A DNA stretch of 64,000 nucleotides from Strongylocentrotus droebachiensis (Eukaryota > Echinodermata > Echinoidea > Camarodonta > Strongylocentrotidae). The stretch lies in NCBI GenBank assembly GCA_035222895.1, contig JAVYIG010007502.1, forward strand, positions 37,212 to 101,211. Direction: 5' to 3'. Both the position numbers and the translations under genes were made by a program. The notes under the pieces are model-generated. The model was not told the origin of the DNA. It made no database searches and saw only the letters and a program-made list of their open reading frames with translations. Within the stretch, counting starts at the first letter, position 1; each line of letters begins with the position of its first letter. Shown here piece after piece: positions 58,190-64,000 of this stretch.

Positions 58190-59863
58190 GCGTATATACT
58201 GTCATATTGCGCAATGAAAGAGTCATTTGAAGCATTTTTTAAGTTTTTCATCACATTTGCAAATATCTTTCTTAAAAAGCATGCTATTGTCTTCCAAGTG
58301 GTTTCATTATGTTCTGCTCAAGCTCTTTTACCTGTTCGCGACATCGGTTTATCTCTTTCATCTTTATTATTGCGCAATGTTGAAAACGATTAAATCGCGT
58401 ATATACTGTCATATTGCGCAATGAAAGAGTCATTTGAAGCATTTTTTTTAGTTTTTCATCAAATTTGCAAATATCTTTCTTAAAAAGCATGCTATGGTCT
58501 TCTAAGTGGTTTCATTATGTTCTGCTCAAGCTCTTTTACCTCTTCGCGACATCGGTTTATCTCTTTCATCTTTATTGATTGCGCAATGTTGAAAACGATT
58601 TAAATCGCGTATATACTGTCATATTGCGCAATGAAAGAGTCATTTAAAGCATTTTTTAGTTTTCACCAAATTTGCAAATATCTTTCTTAAAAAGCATGCT
58701 ATGGTCTTCTAAGTGGTTTCATTATATTCTGCTCAAGCTCTTTTACCTCTTCGCGAAATCGGTTTATCTCTTTCATTTCATTGATTGCGCAATGTTGAAA
58801 ACGATTAAATCGGTATCCTAAGTGGTATCATTATGTTGCGCTTGAGCATCTCTACCTGTTCGCGTCATCGGTTTATGTTTTTCATCTTTATTTTTTTGCG
58901 TAATGTAGAAAACGATTAAATCGCGTATATACTGTCATATTGCGCAATGAAAGAGTCATTTGAAGCATTTTTTTAAGTTTTTCATCACATTTGCAAATAT
59001 CTTTCTTAAAAGCATGCTATGGTCTTCTAAGTGGTTTCATTATGTTCTGCTCAAGCTCTTCTACCTGTTCGCGACATCGGTTTATCTCTTTCATCTTTAT
59101 TGATTGCGCAATGTTGAAAACGATTAAATCGCGTATATACTGTCATATTGCGCATGAAAGAGTCATTTGAAGTATTTTTTAGTTTTTCATCACATTTGCA
59201 AATATCTTTCTTAAAAAGCATGCTATGGTCTTCTAAGTGGTTTCATTATATTCTGCTCAAGCTCTTTTACCTCTTCGCGACATCGGTTTATCTCTTTCAT
59301 CTTCATTGATTGCGCAATGTTGAAAACGATTAAATCGCGTATATACTGTCATATTGCGCAATGAAAGAGTCATTTGAAGCATTTTTTTAGTTTTTCATCA
59401 CATTTGCAAATATCTTTCTTAAAAAGCATGCTATGGTCTTCTAAGTGGTTTCATTATGTTCTGCTCAAGCTCTTTTACCTCTTCGCGACATCGGTTTATC
59501 TCTTTCATCTTTATTGATTGCGCAATGTTGAAAACGATTAAATCGCGTATATACTGTCATATTGCGCAATGAAAGAGTCATTTAAAGCATTTTTTTTAGT
59601 TTTTCACCAAATTTGCAAATATATTCTTAAAAAGCATGCTATGGTCTTCTAAGTGGTTTCATTATATTCTGCTCAAGCTCTTTTACCTCTTCGCGAAATC
59701 GGTTTATCTCTTTTCATTTTCATTGATTGCGCAATGTTGAAAACGATTAAATCGGTATCCTAAGTGGTATCATTATGTTGCGCTTGAGCATCTCTACCTG
59801 TTCGCGTCATCGGTTTATGTTTTTCATCTTTATTTTTTGCGTAATGTAGAAAAACGATTAATC
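58190..59863 (+). repeat. c2-d''-b-B1 and n-a-k2-b-B1, indel-rich
   Basis: c2 58190, d'' 58397, b 58607 (205 bp), B1 58812, n 58923, a 59131 (206 bp), k2 59337, b 59545, B1 59754. Same order as 43995-45672. Confidence 0.92.
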
Positions 59864-62599
59864 GCGTATATACTGTCATATTGCGCAATTGAAAGAGTCA
59901 TTTGAAGCATTTTTTAAGTTTTTCATCACATTTGCAAATATCTTTCTTAAAAAGCATGCTTTGGTCTTCTAAGTGGTTTCATTATGTTCTGCTCAAGCTC
60001 TTCTACCTGTTCGCGACATCGGTTTATCTCTTTCATCTTTATTGATTGCGCAATGTTGAAAACGATTAAATCGCGTATATACTGTCATATTGCGCAATGA
60101 AAGAGTCATTTGAAGTATTTTTTTAGTTTTTCATCACATTTGCAAATATCTTTCTTAAAAAGCATGCTATGGTCTTCTAAGTGGTTTCATTATATTCTGC
60201 TCAAGCTCTTTTACCTCTTCGCGACATCGGTTTATCTCTTTCATCTTCATTGATTGCGCAATGTTGAAAACGATTAAATCGCGTATATACTGTCATATTG
60301 CGCAATGAAAGAGTCATTTGAAGCATTTTTTTAGTTTTTCATCACATTTGCAAATATCTTTCTTAAAAAGCATGCTATGGTCTTCTAAGTGGTTTCATTA
60401 TATTCTGCTCAAACTCTTTTACCTCTTCGCGACATCGGTTTATCTCATTCATTTTCATTGATTGGCAATGTTGAAAACGATTAAATCGGTATCCTAAGTG
60501 GTATCATTATGTTGCGCTTGAGCATCTCTACCTGTTCGCGTCATCGGTTTATGTTTTTCATCTTTATTTATTGCGTAATGTAGAAAAACAGATTAAATCG
60601 CGTATATACTGTCATATTGCGCAATGAAAGAGTCATTTGAAGCATTTTTTTTAGTTTTTCATCAAATTTGCAAATATCTTTCTTAAAAAGCATGCTATGG
60701 TCTTCTAAGTGGTTTCATTATGTTCTGCTCAAGCTCTTCTACCTGTTCGCGACATCGGTTTATCTCTTTCATCTTTATTGATTGCGCAATGTTGAAAACG
60801 ATTAAATCGCGTATATACTGTCATATTGCGCAATGAAAGAGTCATTTGAAGTATTTTTTTAGTTTTTCATCACATTTGCAAATATCTTTCTTAAAAGCAT
60901 GCTATGGTCTTCTAAGTGGTTTCATTATATTCTGCTCAAGCTCTTTTAACCTCTTCGCGACATCGGTTTATCTCTTTCATCTTCATTGATTGCGCAATGT
61001 TGAAAACGATTAAATCGCGTATATACTGTCATATTGCGCAATGAAAGAGTCATTTAAAGCATTTTTTTAGTTTTTCACCAAATTTGCAAATATCTTTCTT
61101 AAAAAGCATGCTATGGTCTTCTAAGTGGTTTCATTATATTCTGCTCAAGCTCTTTTACCTCTTCGCGAAATCGGTTTATCTCTTTCATTTTCATTGATTG
61201 CGCAATGTTGAAAACGATTAAATCGGTATCCTAAGTGGTATCATTATGTTGCGCTTGAGCATCTCTACCTGTTCGCGTCATCGGTTTATGTTTTTCATCT
61301 TTATTTTTTGCGTAATGTAGAAAAACGATTAAATCGCGTATATACTGTCATATTGCGCAATGAAAGAGTCATTTGAAGCATTTTTTAAGTTTTTCATCAC
61401 ATTTGCAAATATCTTTCTTAAAAAGCATGCCTATTGTCTTCCAAGTGGTTTCATTATATTCTGCTCAAGCTCTTTTACCTGTTCGCGACATCGGTTTATC
61501 TCTTTCATCTTTATTGATTGCGCAATGTTGGAAAACGATTAAATCGCGTATATACTGTCATATTGCGCAATGAAAGAGTCATTTGAAGCATTTTTTTAGT
61601 TTTTCATCACATTTGCAAATATCTTTCTTAAAAAGCATGCTATGGTCTTCTAAGTGGTTTCATTATATTCTGCTCAAACTCTTTTACCTCTTCGCGACAT
61701 CGGTTTATCTCATTCATCTTCATTGTTAGCGCAATGTTGAAAACGATTAAATCGGTATCCTAAGTGGTATCATTATGTTGCGCTTGAGCATCTCTACCTG
61801 TTCGCGTCATCGGTTTATGTTTTTCATCTTTATTTATTGCGTAATGTAGAAAAACGATTAAATCGCGTGTATACTGTCATATTGCGCAATGAAAGAGTCA
61901 TTTGAAGCATTTTTTTAGTTTTCATCAAATTTGCAAATTTCTTTCTTAAAAAGCATGCTATGGTCTTCTAAGTGGTTTCATTATGTTCTGCTCAAGCTCT
62001 TCTACCTGTTCGCGACATCGGTTTATCTCTTTCATCTTTATTGATTGCGCAATGTGAAAACGATTAAATCGCGTATATACTGTCATATTGCGCAATGAAA
62101 GAGTCATTTGAAGTATTTTTTTAGTTTTTCATCACATTTGCAAATATCTTTCTTAAAAAAGCATGCTATGGTCTTCTAAGTGGTTTCATTATATTCTGCT
62201 CAAGCTCTTTTACCTCTTCGCGACATCGGTTTATCTCTTTCATCTTCATTGATTGCGCAATGTTGAAAACGATTAAATCGCGTATATACTGTCATATTGC
62301 GCAATGAAAGAGTCATTTAAAGCATTTTTTTAGTTTTTCACCAAATTTGCAAATATCTTTCTTAAAAAGCATGCTATGGTCTTCTAAGTGGTTTCATTAT
62401 ATTCTGCTCAAGCTCTTTTACCTCTTCGCGAAATCGGTTTATCTCTTTCATTTTCATTGATTGCGCAATGTTGAAAACGATTAAATCGGTATCCTAAGTG
62501 GTATCATTATGTTGCGCTTGAGCATCTCTACCTGTTCGCGTCATCGGTTTATGTTTTTTCATCTTTATTTTTTGCGTAATGTAGAAAAACGATTAAATC
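59864..62599 (+). repeat. 1,470-type HOR then 1,263-type HOR, indel-rich
   Basis: n 59864, a 60073, o 60281, B2 60488, e' 60600, a 60809, b 61017, B1 61225; then c 61336 (210 bp), d 61546, B2 61754, e 61865 (206 bp), a 62071, b 62280, B1 62488. Same order as 45673-48405. Confidence 0.92.
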
Positions 62600-64000
62600 G
62601 CGTATATACTGTCATATTGCGCAATGAAAGAGTCATTTGAAGCATTTTTTAAGTTTTTCATCACATTTGCAAATATCTTTCTTAAAAAGCATGCTATTGT
62701 CTTCCAAGTGGTTTCATTATGTTCTGCTCAAGCTCTTTTACCTGTTCGCGACATCGGTTTATCTCTTTCATCTTTATTGATTGCGCAATGTTGAAAACGA
62801 TTAAATCGCGTATATACTGTCATATTGCGCAATGAAAGAGTCATTTGAAGCATTTTTTTTAGTTTTTCACCAAATTTGCAAATATCTTTCTTAAAAAGCA
62901 TGCTATGGTCTTCTAAGTGGTTTCATTATATTCTGCTCAAGCTCTTTTACCTCTTCGCGACATCGGTTTATCTTCTTTCATTTTCATTGATTGCGCAATG
63001 TTGAAAACGATTAAATCGGTATCCTAAGTGGTATCATTATGTTGCGCTTGAGCATCTCTACCTGTTCGCGTCATCGGTTTATGTTTTTCATCTTTATTTT
63101 TTGCGTAATGTAGAAAAACGATTAAATCGCGTATATACTGTCATATTGCGCAATGAAAGAGTCATTTGAAGCATTTTTTAAGTTTTTCATCACATTTGCA
63201 AATATCTTTCTTAAAAAGCATGCTATGGTCTTCTAAGTGGTTTCATTATGTTCTGCTCAAGCTCTTCTACCTGTTCGCGACATCGGTTTATCTCTTTCAT
63301 CTTTATTGATTGCGCAATGTTGAAAACGATTAAATCGCGTATATACTGTCATATTGCGCAATGAAAGAGTCATTTGAAGTATTTTTTTAGTTTTTCATCA
63401 CATTTGCAAATATCTTTCTTAAAAAGCATGCTATGGTCTTCTAAGTGGTTTCATTATATTCTGCTCAAGCTCTTTTACCTCTTCGCGACATCGGTTTATC
63501 TCTTTCATCTTCATTGATTGCGCAATGTTGAAAACGATTAAATCGCGTATATACTGTCATATTGCGCAATGAAAGAGTCATTTGAAGCATTTTTTTTAGT
63601 TTTTCATCACATTTGCAAATATCTTTCTTAAAAAGCATGCTATGGTCTTCTAAGTGGTTTCATTATATTCTGCTCAAACTCTTTTACCTCTTCGCGACAT
63701 CGGTTTATCTCATTCATTTTCATTGATTGCGCAATGTTGAAAACGATTAAATCGGTATCCTAAGTGGTATCATTATGTTGCGCTTGAGCATCTCTACCTG
63801 TTCGCGTCATCGGTTTATGTTTTTCATCTTTATTTATTGCGTAATGTAGAAAAACGATTAAATCGCGTATATACTGTCATATTGCGCAATGAAAGAGTCA
63901 TTTGAAGCATTTTTTTAGTTTTTCATCAAATTTGCAAATATCTTTCTTAAAAAGCATGCTATGGTCTTCTAAGTGGTTTCATTATGTTCTGCTCAAGCTC
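62600..64000 (+). repeat. c2-q-B1 and start of next n-a-o-B2-e'
   Basis: c2 62600, q 62808 (210 bp), B1 63018, n 63129, a 63337, o 63545 (209 bp), B2 63754, e' 63865 cut by the window end after 136 bp. Same order as 48406 onward. One-base indels become rare again after about 62975. Confidence 0.94.

Larger units (their letters stand above)
52402..63017. other. Zone of dense one-base indels
   Basis: About 47 of 58 units here depart from the canonical unit length or contain compensating single-base gains and losses, while substitutions are few. The matching units at 40194-49876 are almost free of them. Typical examples are CATCGTTTATC (a G lost), CTTTTAACCTC (an A gained) and CATATTTGCGC (a T gained). 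This pattern fits residual sequencing or consensus error better than evolution. Confidence 0.8.
1..64000 (+). repeat. Satellite array, 208-bp and 111-bp units, entire window
   Basis: Every base belongs to a head-to-tail tandem array of full (A, 208 bp) and short (B, 111 bp) units. All units read in the same direction. I found no inverted unit, no inserted element and no unique sequence. About 255 A and 96 B units are present, and B units never occur next to each other. Variants recur in fixed orders, giving higher-order repeats of 1,263, 1,470, 855 and about 3,920-4,135 bp. Both edges of the window cut through monomers, so the array continues on both sides. A centromeric or other heterochromatic role is inferred from architecture only; nothing in the sequence proves it. 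Confidence 0.98.

Noticed and set aside
54444-61573. Further frames of 60-68 codons at 54444, 57701, 58227, 58284 (minus), 61360 and 61373
   Set aside because: All lie in single satellite units of the indel-rich zone and translate the same repeat. No start context, codon bias or conservation supports coding.
1-64000. CRISPR array
   Set aside because: The repeats are 111-216 bp and abut directly. There are no short repeats separated by unique spacers and no cas genes.
1-64000. Bacterial or phage repeat locus
   Set aside because: No genes, ribosome binding sites or operons appear over 64 kb. Nested higher-order satellite of this size is a eukaryotic feature.
1-64000. Tandem LTR or other transposon-derived array
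   Set aside because: I saw no TG...CA ends with primer-binding or polypurine sites, no terminal inverted repeats and no target-site duplications. An older transposon origin of the monomer cannot be excluded without a database search.
1-64000. Telomeric, rDNA or tRNA-derived repeat
   Set aside because: No short G-rich telomere motif, no tRNA A/B boxes in a cloverleaf context and no recognisable rRNA segment.

Overview
The whole 64 kb window is one uninterrupted, head-to-tail tandem satellite array. I find no gene, RNA gene, transposon, inverted unit or unique spacer, and neither end of the array is in view. The organism is a eukaryote by inference: an array longer than 64 kb with nested higher-order structure is typical of centromeric, pericentromeric or other heterochromatic satellite DNA. 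The species cannot be named. The monomer is about 34% G+C and CpG is not depleted (8 CpG per 208 bp against about 6 expected), which argues against a heavily CpG-methylated genome.

The array is built from two unit lengths. Unit A is a full monomer of 208 bp (209-216 bp in variants); I count about 255. Unit B is a short monomer of 111 bp (112 in one variant); I count 96. B aligns end to end with the right 110 bp of A at about 82% identity and lacks A's left 98 bp. I phase units from the GCGTATATAC start (A) or the GGTATCCTAAG start (B) to the shared end GATTAAATC. Linked point differences split A into sequence variants (a, b, c, d, e, f, g, h, i, j, k, l, m, n, o, p, q) and B into B1-B4. One type copy of each is annotated. 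Copies of a variant tens of kb apart are nearly identical.

Layout. 1-15,460: canonical 1,263-bp higher-order repeats (HOR: b-B1-c-d-B2-e-a), then f-B2-e-a, g-B3-h-i-j and l-B4-m-b-B1 modules, then an n-a-o-B2-e-a module. 15,461-23,718: a shuffled stretch with odd junctions and a 2,863-bp partial tandem duplication. 23,719-43,259: a second, expanded copy of about 1-15.5 kb, recognisable by shared private point variants; it carries an extra 3.92-kb tandem unit. 40,194-53,132: a region dominated by a 1,470-bp alternative HOR (n-a-o-B2-e-a-b-B1) alternating with the 1,263-bp HOR. 53,133-64,000: a third block that repeats the 40,194-49,876 order with one extra 1.26-kb HOR.

Two zones (about 20.1-26.4 kb and especially 52.4-63.0 kb) are full of isolated one-base insertions and deletions with few substitutions. 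The flanking satellite has almost none. These look like uncorrected sequencing or consensus errors. The only reading frames of 60 codons or more sit in units carrying such indels or in one unusual T/A-tract variant, so they are not genes.

There is no sign of a protein-coding or RNA-guided system. The interest lies in the layered architecture: a probable ancient A dimer, hybrid monomers that mark crossover points, nested segmental duplications, a sliding T/A tract and a palindrome-rich monomer.
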